DNA of 64,000 bases from Pullulanibacillus pueri (GCF_014639255.1 NZ_BMFV01000001.1:340134-404133); one strand, 5' to 3'; counted from the stretch's first letter, positions 47,945 to 57,895 are shown. The notes: generated from the sequence alone by a model not told the origin. A program made the numbers and translations.

Positions 47945-50900
47945 ATGTACCTCAAACAGTTAGAGATTTTAGGTTTTAAATCATTTGCTCAAAAAACCCA
48001 GATCGATTTTGTTCCTGGAGTGACCGCAGTAGTTGGACCAAACGGAAGCGGAAAAAGCAATATTACTGATGCGATTAAATGGGTTCTTGGTGAACAATCA
48101 GCAAAATCCTTGCGCGGAGCAAAAATGGAAGACATTATATTTGCTGGTAGTGATGCTAAGAGACCGCTTAATATGGCTGAAGTAACCCTTGTCCTTGATA
48201 ATAATGATCGATATATGAATGTTGACTATACTGAGATAAGCGTGACACGACGCGTCTTTCGTTCAGGAGAAAGTGAATTTCTACTCAATGGTCAAAAATG
48301 TCGGTTGAAAGATATTGTCGATCTTTTCATGGATTCTGGTCTTGGACGGGAAGCCTATTCGATTATTAGTCAAGGGAAAATTGATGATATCCTCAACAGT
48401 AAGGCAGAGGAAAAAAGAAAAATTTTCGAAGAGGCTGCCGGCGTCTTAAAATATAAAACACGGAAAATTAGCGCTGAAAAGAAATTAGATGAATCTCAAG
48501 AACATCTGAACCGTGTTGAGGATATTTTATACGAGCTAGAAGGACAGGTAGAACCCCTTGAAGAACAAGCCTCTATTGCCAAGGATTACCTTGAGAAAAA
48601 AGCAGAATTAGAATCTGTGGAAGTCGCCTTGTTAGCTCATGATATCGGTGTAACACATGAAAAGTGGGAACAACACACTAAAAACGTTCAAGAGCTTCAG
48701 GAAAAATCACTCGCGCAAGCAGGTGATATTAGCAAACATGAAGCGCATCAGGAAAAGCTAAGGAGCCATTTACAGGCCTTGGATCAATCGGTAGAGGAAC
48801 TTCAGGAAGCTTTATTGCTTTCAAGTGAGTTGCTCGAAAAATATGAAGGGGAGAAGAAGGTCCTTGCTGAAAGGCAAAAGCATGCTGAAGAAAACGCAGA
48901 GCAATTGCAAGAAAGGATAGCCACCCTAAAAGAAAAAAAAGAGGCAGAAGAGCAACTGCTTTCAAAAGAAAAGACGGCTCGAGATCAGCATAAAGCCAAG
49001 CTGGATGAGCTAAAGAAAGACTTACAGACAAAAACACATCGACTCAATCACTTTGAGGAAGACATTGAACAACATCTGGAACAATTAAAGTCCGATTACT
49101 TTGAGCTGCTAAATCAGCAAGCCGCCTTCCGAAATGAAATGCGGTATTTAGGTGAACAACAGGATTTACTTGAGAGAAAGAATGATCGGGTTGTTCAGGA
49201 TTATCAAAGCATTCAAACGAAAAAGGATGAATTAGAGTCTAAAAAAGCTGAGGCTGAAGCGCATGCTGCTACGATCGATCACGCTTTAGAAGAAAAAACA
49301 AAAAGTTATCAGGAACTGCTCAAAGGAACGGAGAGTTATCAAGAGAAGTTAGATAAACTCCGTGGTACCCTTCAACAGATGGAGCAGTATATTCAGCGTG
49401 CAGAATCCCGACTTGAAATGCTGAAAGAAATGGAAGATGATTTTGCTGGTTTTTATGGTGGTGTGAAGACGGTTCTTAAGGCACGTGAGAAACAGCTTAA
49501 AGGCATTCATGGTGCGGTAGCAGAGCTTATTCGGGTCAATAAAACCTACGAGGTCGCTGTTGAAACGGCTTTAGGGGCAGCCATGCAACATGTCGTTGTG
49601 GAATCAGAAACCCATGCACAGGAGGCTATCCGTTATTTGAAAGCCAAAAAGGCGGGGAGAGCGACGTTTTTGCCGCTGTCAGTTATCAAGCCAAGACATG
49701 TATCTGAAGGGGACCTTGCTGGCTTACGCGGTCATGAAGCTTTTGTTGGGACGGGAGCGGCATTAGTCACTTATGATAATCGCTATCACGCCATCGTTGG
49801 GCATTTACTGGGAACCATACTTGTTGCTAAGGATTTACGGGGAGCGACGGCGCTTGCTAAAAAAGTCAACTACCGTTATCGTATTGTGACATTGGATGGA
49901 GATGTCATCAGCCCAGGGGGAGCGATGTCAGGGGGGAGTCGGAAACAAACGACAACGAACCTTTTAGGTCGCCAGCGTGAAATTGAACAGCTTGATAAGC
50001 AGTTAAAAGAGATGAAGACGAAAAAAGCTGAGCATGAGGCCGCGGTGACCTCCAATCGCACCACATTTCAAGAGTTGCGGAAGAAAGCAGAAGTCACACA
50101 CAAGGAAATGACTCAATTCGAAAATGCCCAGCGTGAAAAACGGTCGGAAATTAAAGAGATTCAATTTGAGTTAAGAAATGTGAATGAAAGATTAGTTCTC
50201 ATTCAACGGGACCAAAAGGGCTTTGCGGATGAAAACGGTGAGATCTCTGAACGGCTTCAGGGGTTACAGAAGCAACTTGAGGAAGTATCTGCAAAACAAA
50301 GCGAAATGAACGAAGAGATAGAAACCATCACCCATCAGAAAAAAAATCAGGATGAAACCAAAAGCCTCCTTCAAAATGAAATTACTGAATTGAAAGTGGC
50401 GGTTGCCCGTGAACAAGAAAGTTATAATGGCTTAGAAGAGAAGGTCCAGCGCTTATCAAGGGAATTAGCTGCGATCACCTCTGATTTAAAAGAAGCAGAG
50501 ACGACCATTCGCGTTCTCGATCAAAGTCTATCAGGTCAGAAACTTGACCATAAGGAGATTTTGCGCAATATCGAAACGGCGCGACAGGATAAACAGGCGA
50601 TCACACATTGGATCGGTGAACGACGGGGCAGACGTCTCAACATTCACGATGAACTGCAAGACGGCGAAAGAGAAGTGAAGGAGTTAAAGCGTCTACACAG
50701 AGGAACTGAGGAGCAGCTTCGACGAGAAGAGATTGCCCTTGAACGCCTCGATGTAGCTCTGGATAATCTCATCAATAATCTTCGTGAAGAGTATGAGTTA
50801 GGTTATGAAACCGCAAAGGAGAAATACCCTCTCGAACTGGAGGCTGAAGAAGCACGGAAGCAAGTTAAGTTGCTCAAACGGGCAATTGAAGAACTCGGTG

Positions 50901-51508
50901 CCGTGAATTTGGGAGCAATAGAGGAATATGAACGGGTGTCAACACGTTTTAAATTTTTAACAGATCAACGGGAGGACCTTTTACAAGCGAAGGAGACCCT
51001 TCTTGGTGTGATCGATGAAATGGACGATGAAGTTCGCGTCCGTTTTAAGGAAACCTTTGAACAAGTTCGAGATCATTTTAGTGATGTCTTTAAAGCGCTC
51101 TTTGGTGGGGGGAAAGCGAACCTTGTCTTGACCGACCCTGAAGATCTTTTATATAGTGGTGTCGATATTTTAGCTCAACCACCTGGGAAGAAACTGCAGC
51201 ACCTTTCGCTTTTATCTGGTGGCGAACGGGCATTGACGGCAATTGCTTTACTTTTTGCTATTTTAAAGGTTCGCCCTGTTCCTTTCTGTGTATTGGATGA
51301 GGTGGAAGCGGCTCTGGATGATGCCAACGTTGATCGTTATGCCCAATTCCTTAAAGATTTTAGCCATGAGACACAGTTTATTGTGGTGACGCATAGAAAA
51401 GGGACAATGGAGAATGCTGATGTCCTGTATGGGGTGACGATGCAAGAATCAGGAATATCCAAACTGGTGTCGGTAAGACTTGAAGAAACAAAGGAACTAG
51501 TCGGATAA
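47945..51508 (+). CDS. smc: Chromosome condensation ATPase SMC
   Basis: SMC with ScpA and ScpB forms the bacterial condensin that organises sister chromosomes. At 1187 residues the protein has the N-terminal head with Walker A GPNGSGKSNITDAI near residue 32. A long coiled coil (about 170-510 and 680-1010) is interrupted by the hinge (about 518-670, GIHGAVAELIRVNKTYEVAV, then GGAMSGGSRK). The C-terminal head has signature LSGGERALTA near 1091 and Walker B FCVLDEVEAALDDANV. The size matches B. subtilis SMC. Confidence 0.97.
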   Translation: MYLKQLEILGFKSFAQKTQIDFVPGVTAVVGPNGSGKSNITDAIKWVLGEQSAKSLRGAKMEDIIFAGSDAKRPLNMAEVTLVLDNNDRYMNVDYTEISVTRRVFRSGESEFLLNGQKCRLKDIVDLFMDSGLGREAYSIISQGKIDDILNSKAEEKRKIFEEAAGVLKYKTRKISAEKKLDESQEHLNRVEDILYELEGQVEPLEEQASIAKDYLEKKAELESVEVALLAHDIGVTHEKWEQHTKNVQELQEKSLAQAGDISKHEAHQEKLRSHLQALDQSVEELQEALLLSSELLEKYEGEKKVLAERQKHAEENAEQLQERIATLKEKKEAEEQLLSKEKTARDQHKAKLDELKKDLQTKTHRLNHFEEDIEQHLEQLKSDYFELLNQQAAFRNEMRYLGEQQDLLERKNDRVVQDYQSIQTKKDELESKKAEAEAHAATIDHALEEKTKSYQELLKGTESYQEKLDKLRGTLQQMEQYIQRAESRLEMLKEMEDDFAGFYGGVKTVLKAREKQLKGIHGAVAELIRVNKTYEVAVETALGAAMQHVVVESETHAQEAIRYLKAKKAGRATFLPLSVIKPRHVSEGDLAGLRGHEAFVGTGAALVTYDNRYHAIVGHLLGTILVAKDLRGATALAKKVNYRYRIVTLDGDVISPGGAMSGGSRKQTTTNLLGRQREIEQLDKQLKEMKTKKAEHEAAVTSNRTTFQELRKKAEVTHKEMTQFENAQREKRSEIKEIQFELRNVNERLVLIQRDQKGFADENGEISERLQGLQKQLEEVSAKQSEMNEEIETITHQKKNQDETKSLLQNEITELKVAVAREQESYNGLEEKVQRLSRELAAITSDLKEAETTIRVLDQSLSGQKLDHKEILRNIETARQDKQAITHWIGERRGRRLNIHDELQDGEREVKELKRLHRGTEEQLRREEIALERLDVALDNLINNLREEYELGYETAKEKYPLELEAEEARKQVKLLKRAIEELGAVNLGAIEEYERVSTRFKFLTDQREDLLQAKETLLGVIDEMDDEVRVRFKETFEQVRDHFSDVFKALFGGGKANLVLTDPEDLLYSGVDILAQPPGKKLQHLSLLSGGERALTAIALLFAILKVRPVPFCVLDEVEAALDDANVDRYAQFLKDFSHETQFIVVTHRKGTMENADVLYGVTMQESGISKLVSVRLEETKELVG

Positions 51509-51520
51509 AGGGGGATTATG

Positions 51521-52525
51521 ATGAGTTTTTTAAAGAAAATCAAACAAAAATTAACAGGTCAAAGTGATTCCGTGACGAGTAAGTTTAAATCGGGTTTAAC
51601 CAAAACGAGAAATTCTGTCGCGTCCAAGGTCAATAATCTTGTGAAACGTTACCGCAAAGTAGATGAAGAGTTTTTTGAAGAACTTGAGGATATTTTGATT
51701 GGCGCCGATGTAGGTGTGACCACGGTGATGGATATCGTTGAGAGACTTAAAGATGAGGCTCGTACACGCAATATTAAGGATACAGAGGCTTTACGCGAGG
51801 TTATTGCTGAAGTTCTTGCTGATATGTTGACGAAATCTGAAGAAGAGACAAGCCTTAAAATGAATGAAAATGGCTTGACTGTTTATTTATTTGTCGGTGT
51901 CAATGGTGTTGGGAAGACAACAACCATAGGCAAGCTCGCCAATCGCTTTAAGAACGAAGGTAAAAAGGTGTTGTTAGCCGCCGGAGATACTTTTAGGGCC
52001 GGTGCTATTGAGCAGCTGGAAATATGGGGGGAACGTGCCGGTGTTGATGTGATAAAACATCAAGAAGGCTCAGACCCAGCGGCAGTGGTCTTTGATGCCG
52101 TTGCAGCAGCGAAATCTCGTGGTGTTGATATCCTTATTTGTGATACCGCTGGCCGTTTGCAGAACAAAGTGAATTTGATGAAAGAATTAGAGAAGGTTAA
52201 GCGAGTAATCAGTCGGGAACTGCCGGATGCCCCCCATGAAGTGTTATTGGCCTTAGATGCAACCACCGGACAAAATGCCCTTAGTCAAGCTAAAACTTTT
52301 GGTGAGGCTACCGATGTGACTGGCATTGTCCTCACTAAACTGGACGGAACAGCTAAAGGCGGTATTGTTTTCGCTATTCGTAATGAATTGGACCTCCCTG
52401 TGAAGCTCGTGACATTAGGGGAAGGCATAGACGATATCCAACCGTTCGATGCCGATGCTTTTGTTTATGGGTTGTTTGGAGACATGTTAGAGGATGCAGG
52501 CGATTCTGAGGCCGAGGAAGTCTGA
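51521..52525 (+). CDS. ftsY: Signal recognition particle receptor FtsY
   Basis: FtsY docks the SRP-ribosome complex at the membrane. I prefer the second of two adjacent ATG codons (51521), which has better spacing from AGGGGG; ATG 51518 is possible. The product has 334 residues with a short N-terminal basic part (SFLKKIKQKLTGQ) and no long acidic A domain, as in Bacillus. The NG GTPase has GVNGVGKTTTIGKLA (near residue 127), DTAGRLQNKVNLM and TKLDGTAKGG. It lies between smc and ylxM-ffh as expected. Confidence 0.96.
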   Translation: MSFLKKIKQKLTGQSDSVTSKFKSGLTKTRNSVASKVNNLVKRYRKVDEEFFEELEDILIGADVGVTTVMDIVERLKDEARTRNIKDTEALREVIAEVLADMLTKSEEETSLKMNENGLTVYLFVGVNGVGKTTTIGKLANRFKNEGKKVLLAAGDTFRAGAIEQLEIWGERAGVDVIKHQEGSDPAAVVFDAVAAAKSRGVDILICDTAGRLQNKVNLMKELEKVKRVISRELPDAPHEVLLALDATTGQNALSQAKTFGEATDVTGIVLTKLDGTAKGGIVFAIRNELDLPVKLVTLGEGIDDIQPFDADAFVYGLFGDMLEDAGDSEAEEV

Positions 52526-52549
52526 TTCTGTACTGTTAAGAAAATAAAC

Positions 52550-52578
52550 TTGACAGAGTCTAGAGAAGCGGTTATGAT
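52550..52578 (+). promoter_or_regulatory. Promoter of ylxM-ffh
   Basis: TTGACA (52550-52555), a 17-base spacer and TATGAT (52573-52578): a near-consensus sigma-A promoter between ftsY and ylxM. Confidence 0.85.
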
Positions 52579-52619
52579 ATTAGTTGTGTAAAGTAGAATA
52601 ACTTTACAAGGTGGAGCCT

Positions 52620-52952
52620 ATGCTGGAGAAAAAGATATATCTCAATGCCCTTTATGACTTTTACCATCCGTTATTGACGGATAAACAGAAGAAGTATATG
52701 GATTTATATTATACCGATGACTTCTCTCTTGGTGAAATCGCTGAAAATTATGGGGTGTCAAGACAAGCTATATATGATAATCTAAAGCGGACTGAAACCC
52801 TTCTCGATGATTTTGAAAAGCATCTTCATCTCTATGAAAAGTATAATAAGCGTTCTGAGTTATTAGAACAGCTTCGGCACTTATTGGAAGATCAAGATTT
52901 TTCAAAAGAAAAAGCACTAGGATTGATTGAACTCATTGAGAATCTAGATTAG
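52620..52952 (+). CDS. ylxM: YlxM, SRP-associated DNA-binding-like protein
   Basis: A 110-residue protein starting at ATG 52620 behind AAGGTGGAG; an in-frame GTG at 52611 is part of that SD site. It has a sigma-70 region-4-like helix-turn-helix: [20 protein letters not shown], then [20 protein letters not shown], followed by a helical tail. YlxM/YlxM-like proteins are encoded with ffh in Firmicutes and Mollicutes and bind SRP components or affect secretion in some species. The precise role is not settled. Confidence 0.93.
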   Translation: MLEKKIYLNALYDFYHPLLTDKQKKYMDLYYTDDFSLGEIAENYGVSRQAIYDNLKRTETLLDDFEKHLHLYEKYNKRSELLEQLRHLLEDQDFSKEKALGLIELIENLD

Positions 52953-52963
52953 GAGGCGGTAAG

Positions 52964-54310
52964 ATGGCATTTGAAAATTTAGCCGACCGACTTCAAGCGA
53001 CGTTTAAGAAAATAAGGGGTAAGGGTAAGGTATCTGAAGCTGATGTAAAAGAAATGACCCGGGAAATAAGACTGGCACTCCTTGAGGCAGATGTTAACTT
53101 TAAGGTTGTTAAGGACTTTATTAATCGGGTAAAAGAACGTGCGATTGGTCAAGAAGTGCTCAAAAGCCTAACCCCTGGCCAGCAAGTCATTAAGGTCGTT
53201 CAAGACGAACTGACAGAACTGATGGGTGGAGAGCAAAGCAAGATTACCTTAGCGAGTAAACCACCAACGGTCATTATGCTGGTTGGTTTGCAAGGGGCAG
53301 GTAAGACCACAACGACAGGAAAGCTTGCCAACTACTTGCGCAAGCAATACAATAAAAATCCTTTGCTCGTGGCGGCTGACGTGTACAGACCCGCTGCAAT
53401 TAAGCAATTACAAACCTTGGGTAAACAGCTAAGCATGCCTGTTTTTTCCTTAGGCGAGCAGGCTAATCCTGTTGATATTGCTAAGCAGGGCTTAGAGCAA
53501 GCAAAGGCGGATCATAATGATGTTGTCTTCATTGATACAGCCGGACGCTTGCATATTGACGAAAACATGATGGAAGAGCTTCAAAATATCGAGGCAGCCA
53601 TCAAGCCTGATGAGATTTTCCTTGTGGTTGATGCTATGACAGGTCAAGACGCCGTGAATGTTGCAGAAAATTTCAGTGAACGCCTCGATTTAACGGGTGT
53701 TGTTCTAACTAAACTTGATGGGGATACACGCGGTGGGGCTGCACTTTCCGTAAAAGCTGTAACAGGAAAGCCAATTAAGTTTGCAGCAACGGGAGAGAAA
53801 TTGGACGCGTTAGAACCCTTTTACCCTGATCGAATGGCTTCCAGAATCTTAGGTATGGGCGATGTGCTCACCCTTATTGAAAAAGCACAACAAGATATCG
53901 ATGAGGAAAAAGCCAAGGATATGGAAAAGAAAATGCGAACGGCAAGTTTTACGTTCGATGATTTTCTTGAACAAATTGGTCAAGTAAGAAAAATGGGGCC
54001 ATTGGATGAACTGCTTTCCATGATGCCAGGAGCAAATAAGCTCAAGGGTATGAAAAACATCCAAATCGATGATAAACAAATCGGTCAGGTTGAAGCGATC
54101 ATCCGCTCGATGACGCCTCAAGAAAAAGAAGATCCTGAACTTATTAACGCCAGTCGCAGACGTCGTATCGCGAACGGAAGCGGCACCTCGATCCAAGATG
54201 TTAACCGTCTGCTGAAGCAGTTTAAAGAAATGAAAAAAATGATGAAGCAGATGATGGGTGGAGGCAAAGGCAAGAAGAAGAAAAGCCCGTTCAATTTACC
54301 TTTCATGTAA
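52964..54310 (+). CDS. ffh: Signal recognition particle protein Ffh
   Basis: Ffh binds signal sequences as they leave the ribosome and pairs with FtsY. The 448-residue protein has the N domain helices (FENLADRLQATFKKIRGKGK), the GTPase G domain with GLQGAGKTTTTGKLANYL (near residue 107), DTAGRLHIDENMMEEL and TKLDGDTRGGAALS, and the Met-rich M domain from about 300. The M domain ends MKKMMKQMMGGGKGKKK, which binds signal peptide and 4.5S/6S RNA. The SD site AGGAGG precedes ATG. Confidence 0.97.
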   Translation: MAFENLADRLQATFKKIRGKGKVSEADVKEMTREIRLALLEADVNFKVVKDFINRVKERAIGQEVLKSLTPGQQVIKVVQDELTELMGGEQSKITLASKPPTVIMLVGLQGAGKTTTTGKLANYLRKQYNKNPLLVAADVYRPAAIKQLQTLGKQLSMPVFSLGEQANPVDIAKQGLEQAKADHNDVVFIDTAGRLHIDENMMEELQNIEAAIKPDEIFLVVDAMTGQDAVNVAENFSERLDLTGVVLTKLDGDTRGGAALSVKAVTGKPIKFAATGEKLDALEPFYPDRMASRILGMGDVLTLIEKAQQDIDEEKAKDMEKKMRTASFTFDDFLEQIGQVRKMGPLDELLSMMPGANKLKGMKNIQIDDKQIGQVEAIIRSMTPQEKEDPELINASRRRRIANGSGTSIQDVNRLLKQFKEMKKMMKQMMGGGKGKKKKSPFNLPFM

Positions 54311-54341
54311 TAGGGCATAGCCCATTTACATTATAGAGTTA

Positions 54342-54364
54342 GACTGTTTTCAGTGAAAACAGTC
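54342..54364 (+). other. Perfect hairpin in the rpsP leader
   Basis: GACTGTTTTC, loop AGT, GAAAACAGTC: a perfect 10-bp stem between ffh and rpsP. No T run follows, so it is not a normal terminator. It may be a leader element of rpsP or an mRNA processing site. Confidence 0.5.
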
Positions 54365-54411
54365 GCATAAGACTATAACTTATGAATAAGAGAAAATAGG
54401 AGTGTTTACAA

Positions 54412-54684
54412 ATGGCAGTAAAAATTCGTTTAAAACGTATGGGTTCAAAAAGACGCCCATTCTATCGTGTAGTTGTAGCAGATTCTCGTTCACCTCGTGA
54501 TGGACGTATCATTGAGCAAATCGGAACTTACAATCCAGTTACTCAACCTGCTGAAGTGAAGATTGACGAAGCAAAAGCGCTTGACTGGATGGCTAAAGGT
54601 GCAAAACCTTCTGATACAGTACGTAACCTTTTCTCTAACGAAGGTTTATTGGAGAAATTCCATAACTCAAAATCTGCAAAGTAA
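54412..54684 (+). CDS. rpsP: Ribosomal protein S16 (bS16)
   Basis: The 90-residue product [20 protein letters not shown], then [20 protein letters not shown], is a standard bS16. SD site AGGAG. In Firmicutes it heads the rpsP-khpA-rimM-trmD-rplS set of ribosome assembly genes, and here it precedes khpA by 12 bases. Confidence 0.98.
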   Translation: MAVKIRLKRMGSKRRPFYRVVVADSRSPRDGRIIEQIGTYNPVTQPAEVKIDEAKALDWMAKGAKPSDTVRNLFSNEGLLEKFHNSKSAK

Positions 54685-54696
54685 GGGGACTTTCTA

Positions 54697-54927
54697 ATGG
54701 ATGAGCTTATCAAGGCCATTGTTTGTCCAATCGTCGATCACCCTGAAGACGTGCATATCTCAAGCGAACAGAGCAACGCAAGAACAACCTACTATCTTTC
54801 CGTTCATAAAGAGGATATGGGGAAGGTCATTGGAAAACATGGCCGTATGGCGAGTGCAATTCGTTCCGTGATCCACGCAACAGGGGTGGCTCATCATGAG
54901 AACGTTACTTTAACGATACGTGAATAA
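54697..54927 (+). CDS. khpA: KH-domain RNA-binding protein KhpA (YlqC)
   Basis: A 76-residue protein with one KH domain: LIKAIVCPIVDHPEDVHI, then the GxxG loop in GKVIGKHGRMASAIRSVI. KhpA forms a heterodimer with KhpB/Jag/EloR in pneumococci and affects cell elongation and small RNA binding. Position after rpsP is typical. A strong terminator follows. B. subtilis ylqD, normally next, is absent. Confidence 0.94.
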   Translation: MDELIKAIVCPIVDHPEDVHISSEQSNARTTYYLSVHKEDMGKVIGKHGRMASAIRSVIHATGVAHHENVTLTIRE

Positions 54928-54959
54928 AAGGGGAAAGGACCTGTGCCTTTCCCTTTTTT
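54927..54959 (+). terminator. Terminator after khpA
   Basis: AAAGGGGAAAGG, loop ACCTGTG, CCTTTCCCTTTTTT: a strong stem with T6. Confidence 0.92.
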
Positions 54960-54963
54960 CATT

Positions 54964-55130
54964 GGCTCAATTCACATTGTTTTTGCAATTGATAAAGATT
55001 GCGACTAGGGTAGGCGCATATCAAGTATGAAACGAACAAAAAACGCTGAGCTTGCATTAAAGACAGCTGCTTCTAACAAAAAGTAGCGACAGCAATCAAA
55101 TGGACTGGAGCGGAAGATGAGAGATTTGGA
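54964..55130 (+). repeat. Degenerate intergenic repeat, copy D
   Basis: The first 41 bases (GCTCAATTCACATTG...GCGAC) match the beginning of copy C with small changes. Later GCAATCAAATGGACTGGAGC and GGAAGATGAGAGA match copy B (minus strand) and copy A. The remaining bases to rimM (55131-55269) are A/T-rich with no ORF. The element occupies the position of B. subtilis ylqD. Confidence 0.65.
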
Positions 55131-55269
55131 ACACTTCAGGAAAATTTGAGGAAAGTAATAATCCTTTAGAATAAAGCCTTAACGTTTAAAAATAATAACA
55201 ACTAACTTGTGGGAAAGTAAGGGTAGCTTAATATATTCAACTATTTTATAAATAAAGGGTGAATGAGTT

Positions 55270-55797
55270 TTGGCAGAGTGGTTTAATGTCGGGAAGATTG
55301 TTAATACACATGGTATCCGTGGGGAAGTCCGTGTGATTAGTCGAACGGACTTTCCAGAAGAACGGTATGCTGAGGGTAGCATGCTATATGTTGGCGAGGA
55401 TAGAAATTCGGATAAAAAGCAGCTTGTCGTTGAAAGTCATCGTAAGCATAAGCAATTCGACCTGCTTAAATTCAATGGGTTAGATGGCATGAATGAGGTT
55501 CTGCCATTAAAAGGACAAACCTTATATGTTACGGAAGATGAGCTTACGGAGCTCTCTGAGAATGAATTCTACTATCATGAAATTGTAGGTTGTGAAGTGT
55601 ATTCAGAGGATAACGTGTATTTGGGAAAGGTTAAAGAAATCCTATCCCCTGGAGCGAATGATGTTTGGGTTGTTGACCGTAAAGGCAAAAAGGATCTATT
55701 ATTACCATACATAGAAGACGTGGTTAAGAACGTCAATGTTGAAGAGAAGAGGATTACTGTTCATCTACTAGAAGGGTTGATTACTGATGAAGATTGA
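55270..55797 (+). CDS. rimM: 16S rRNA processing protein RimM
   Basis: RimM helps mature the 30S head domain. The 175-residue protein starts at TTG 55270 (no ATG fits; AAGGGTGA upstream). The N-terminal RimM barrel has [19 protein letters not shown], and the C-terminal PRC-barrel has [28 protein letters not shown] and [12 protein letters not shown]. It overlaps trmD by 11 bases, consistent with coupling. Confidence 0.95.
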   Translation: MAEWFNVGKIVNTHGIRGEVRVISRTDFPEERYAEGSMLYVGEDRNSDKKQLVVESHRKHKQFDLLKFNGLDGMNEVLPLKGQTLYVTEDELTELSENEFYYHEIVGCEVYSEDNVYLGKVKEILSPGANDVWVVDRKGKKDLLLPYIEDVVKNVNVEEKRITVHLLEGLITDED

Positions 55798-56551
55798 TGT
55801 TCTTTCCCTATTTCCAGAAATGTTTACCGGTGTTTTTCAATCATCCATTCTTAAGAAGGCCGCAGAAAATGGTTTGGCCACTTTCAATGTCACCGATTAT
55901 CGTGAGTTCTCAGAGGATAAAAAGCATCATCGTGTCGATGATTATCCTTATGGTGGTGGTGCTGGAATGGTCTTAAAGGCCCAGCCAATATTTGATGCGG
56001 TTGAACATGTCAAAGCGAAAGTTGAAGGGACGCCGCGTGTCATTCTGATGACGCCACAAGGCGATCGATTAGACCATCAAAAAGCGGTAGAACTATCAAA
56101 GGAAGAACATCTTATCTTTATTTGTGGACATTATGAAGGCTATGATGAACGGATTCGTGAGCAGTTGGTGACGGATGAACTCTCCATTGGTGATTATGTG
56201 TTGACCGGTGGTGAACTGCCGGCAATGGTGATTATTGATAGCGTTGTCCGTCTACTTCCAGGTGTCTTAGGGAATGAGGCATCGCCTATCGCTGACTCTT
56301 TTTCTAATGGTTTGTTAGAACATCCACAATACACAAGGCCCGCGAATTTTCGTGGGTTAGAGGTCCCCGAGGTCCTCCTTTCAGGTCATCATAAGAACAT
56401 AGAGGCTTGGCGGCATAAAGAATCACTCCGACGGACCTTTTTTAGACGGCCGGATTTATTAGAGCATTATCCGCTTGATGAAAAAGAGCGGCAATGGATC
56501 GAAGAATGGAGACAAGAAAAAAAGCATAGCAGAATATCAAAGGATCAATAG
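55787..56551 (+). CDS. trmD: tRNA (guanine-37-N1) methyltransferase
   Basis: TrmD methylates G37 next to the anticodon and prevents +1 frameshifting. The 254-residue SPOUT-fold enzyme begins [20 protein letters not shown]. It has [38 protein letters not shown] and the knot segment [19 protein letters not shown]. Size and order are standard. Confidence 0.97.
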   Translation: MKIDVLSLFPEMFTGVFQSSILKKAAENGLATFNVTDYREFSEDKKHHRVDDYPYGGGAGMVLKAQPIFDAVEHVKAKVEGTPRVILMTPQGDRLDHQKAVELSKEEHLIFICGHYEGYDERIREQLVTDELSIGDYVLTGGELPAMVIIDSVVRLLPGVLGNEASPIADSFSNGLLEHPQYTRPANFRGLEVPEVLLSGHHKNIEAWRHKESLRRTFFRRPDLLEHYPLDEKERQWIEEWRQEKKHSRISKDQ

Positions 56552-56620
56552 TTTACTTTTCAAACCAGTTGATGGGGTTAGAGAATGTTTGTAAAAAGCT
56601 ATTTCTGTCACTAAAACAAA

Positions 56621-56650
56621 CTTGCACTAGGTTTATCTATATGGTATCAT
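56621..56650 (+). promoter_or_regulatory. Promoter of rplS
   Basis: TTGCAC and TATCAT separated by about 18 bases, after trmD. It gives rplS its own promoter and an untranslated leader. Confidence 0.6.
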
Positions 56651-56671
56651 GAATTTTGTGGCAAAATGCCA

Positions 56672-56736
56672 GTGAGTACGGTGTTCCGCTGTTATGACGT
56701 TCGGACATGACAAGAGCATTTGTTGGAAGGAGGGGC
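56672..56736 (+). ncRNA. Putative L19 leader RNA of rplS
   Basis: The rplS leader has GGTGTTCCGCTGTTATGACG, then TTCGGACATGACAAGAGC, then TTGTTGGAAGGAGG. The order GTTCCGCTG...GACA-AGAGC-TTGTTGGAAGGAGG resembles the L19 ribosomal leader described in Firmicutes, where L19 represses its own mRNA. I compare from memory, so a covariance model search (Rfam L19_leader) is needed. Confidence 0.5.
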
Positions 56737-56739
56737 ATT

Positions 56740-57087
56740 ATGCAATCTATTATTGATGAAATCACAAAAGAACAGTTAAGAAGTGATCTTCCAGATTTCC
56801 GCCCAGGTGATACTGTACGTGTTCACGTTAAGGTTGTCGAAGGACAACGTGAGCGTATCCAGTTGTTCGAAGGCGTTGTGATTAAGCGTCACGGCGGTGG
56901 AATCAGTGAAACTTTTACTGTACGTAAAATCTCTTATGGTGTTGGTGTTGAAAGAGCATTCCCATTACACTCACCTAAAATTGAGAAGCTAGAAGTTGTT
57001 CGTCGTGGTAAAGTTCGTCGTGCAAAACTTTATTACCTACGTAACCTTCGTGGTAAAGCGGCTCGTATTAAGAGTAGAGCAAGATAA
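56740..57087 (+). CDS. rplS: Ribosomal protein L19 (bL19)
   Basis: The 115-residue product begins [20 protein letters not shown] and has [20 protein letters not shown] and [20 protein letters not shown], the standard bL19. I start at ATG 56740 after GGAAGGAGG; the ORF extends upstream to ATG 56707, but that part lies inside the leader RNA and lacks bL19 similarity. A hairpin without T run (57110-57142) follows. Confidence 0.97.
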   Translation: MQSIIDEITKEQLRSDLPDFRPGDTVRVHVKVVEGQRERIQLFEGVVIKRHGGGISETFTVRKISYGVGVERAFPLHSPKIEKLEVVRRGKVRRAKLYYLRNLRGKAARIKSRAR

Positions 57088-57213
57088 CACAAAGCGACGT
57101 ACAACACATAAGACCTATTCAAGGGTTTGTTAAATAGGTCTTGGTAAGCAGACAGAGGGCGTCTTTCTAGGCGCCAGCTTCTTACCATAAAATACATACG
57201 AGTAAATGACGTT

Positions 57214-57240
57214 AAAAGGAGCTCTGATGAGGCTCCTTTT
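57214..57240 (+). terminator. Terminator after rplS
   Basis: AAAAGGAGC, loop TCTGATGAG, GCTCCTTTT: 9-bp stem with T run. An earlier hairpin AAGACCTATT/AATAGGTCTT (57110-57142) has no T run. Confidence 0.85.
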
Positions 57241-57367
57241 CCTATATCTAAAAATAGGGTGAACACTATATAGTCTCCTTAATTTGTCTATAGTAAAATA
57301 AGGTTCTATAGTTTGAGAGACCCAAATAACTTGGCAAATAAGAGTGTTAAAGGGGATGAAACTTTTA

Positions 57368-57895
57368 ATGAAGCGCAAGAAAAAGAAATCCTGGGGAATT
57401 ATAAGATCCGTGGTGATTGCTATTATCTTAGCCATCATCATCCGCCAATTTCTTTTTAATCACATCGTTGTGTATGGCACATCAATGCTTCCAACGTTAC
57501 ACGATCACAATCACGTTGTAATTAATAAATTGTCCTACAAAATAAGTGAGCCACGTCGTTTTGATATCATTGTTTTTCATGCCGATCGTAAACAAGACTA
57601 CATCAAAAGAGTGATCGGATTACCCGGTGAAACTGTTGAATATAAAGACGATCAATTATATATCGATGGAAAAAAAGTTAAGGAACCCTTTTTAAAAAAG
57701 ATAAAACATCCAGATCAAGGCTTATTTACTTATGACTTTAAGGAAAAAGTGCCAGAAGGAACGGTCTTTGTTTTGGGAGATAATCGCAGAGAAAGTCAGG
57801 ACAGTCGAGAAATAGGTCCCATTCCTTTAAATCAAGTCATTGGGAAGGCCATGTTTGTTTTTTGGCCAGTGACTGAAGTTAAACATCTTCCATGA
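57368..57895 (+). CDS. lepB: Signal peptidase I
   Basis: Membrane-anchored Ser-Lys protease that removes signal peptides of exported proteins. I prefer ATG 57368, after AAGGGGATG; the earlier GTG 57344 and ATG 57356 lie upstream of or inside the SD site. The 175-residue product has a basic start and one membrane segment (about residues 9-27). The catalytic Ser is in YGTSMLPTL (near residue 41) and the Lys in YIKRVIGLPGE (near 82); box E is GDNRRESQDSREIG. The single-anchor form is typical of Bacillales. Location between rplS and rbgA is known in several Bacillus relatives. Confidence 0.92.
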   Translation: MKRKKKKSWGIIRSVVIAIILAIIIRQFLFNHIVVYGTSMLPTLHDHNHVVINKLSYKISEPRRFDIIVFHADRKQDYIKRVIGLPGETVEYKDDQLYIDGKKVKEPFLKKIKHPDQGLFTYDFKEKVPEGTVFVLGDNRRESQDSREIGPIPLNQVIGKAMFVFWPVTEVKHLP

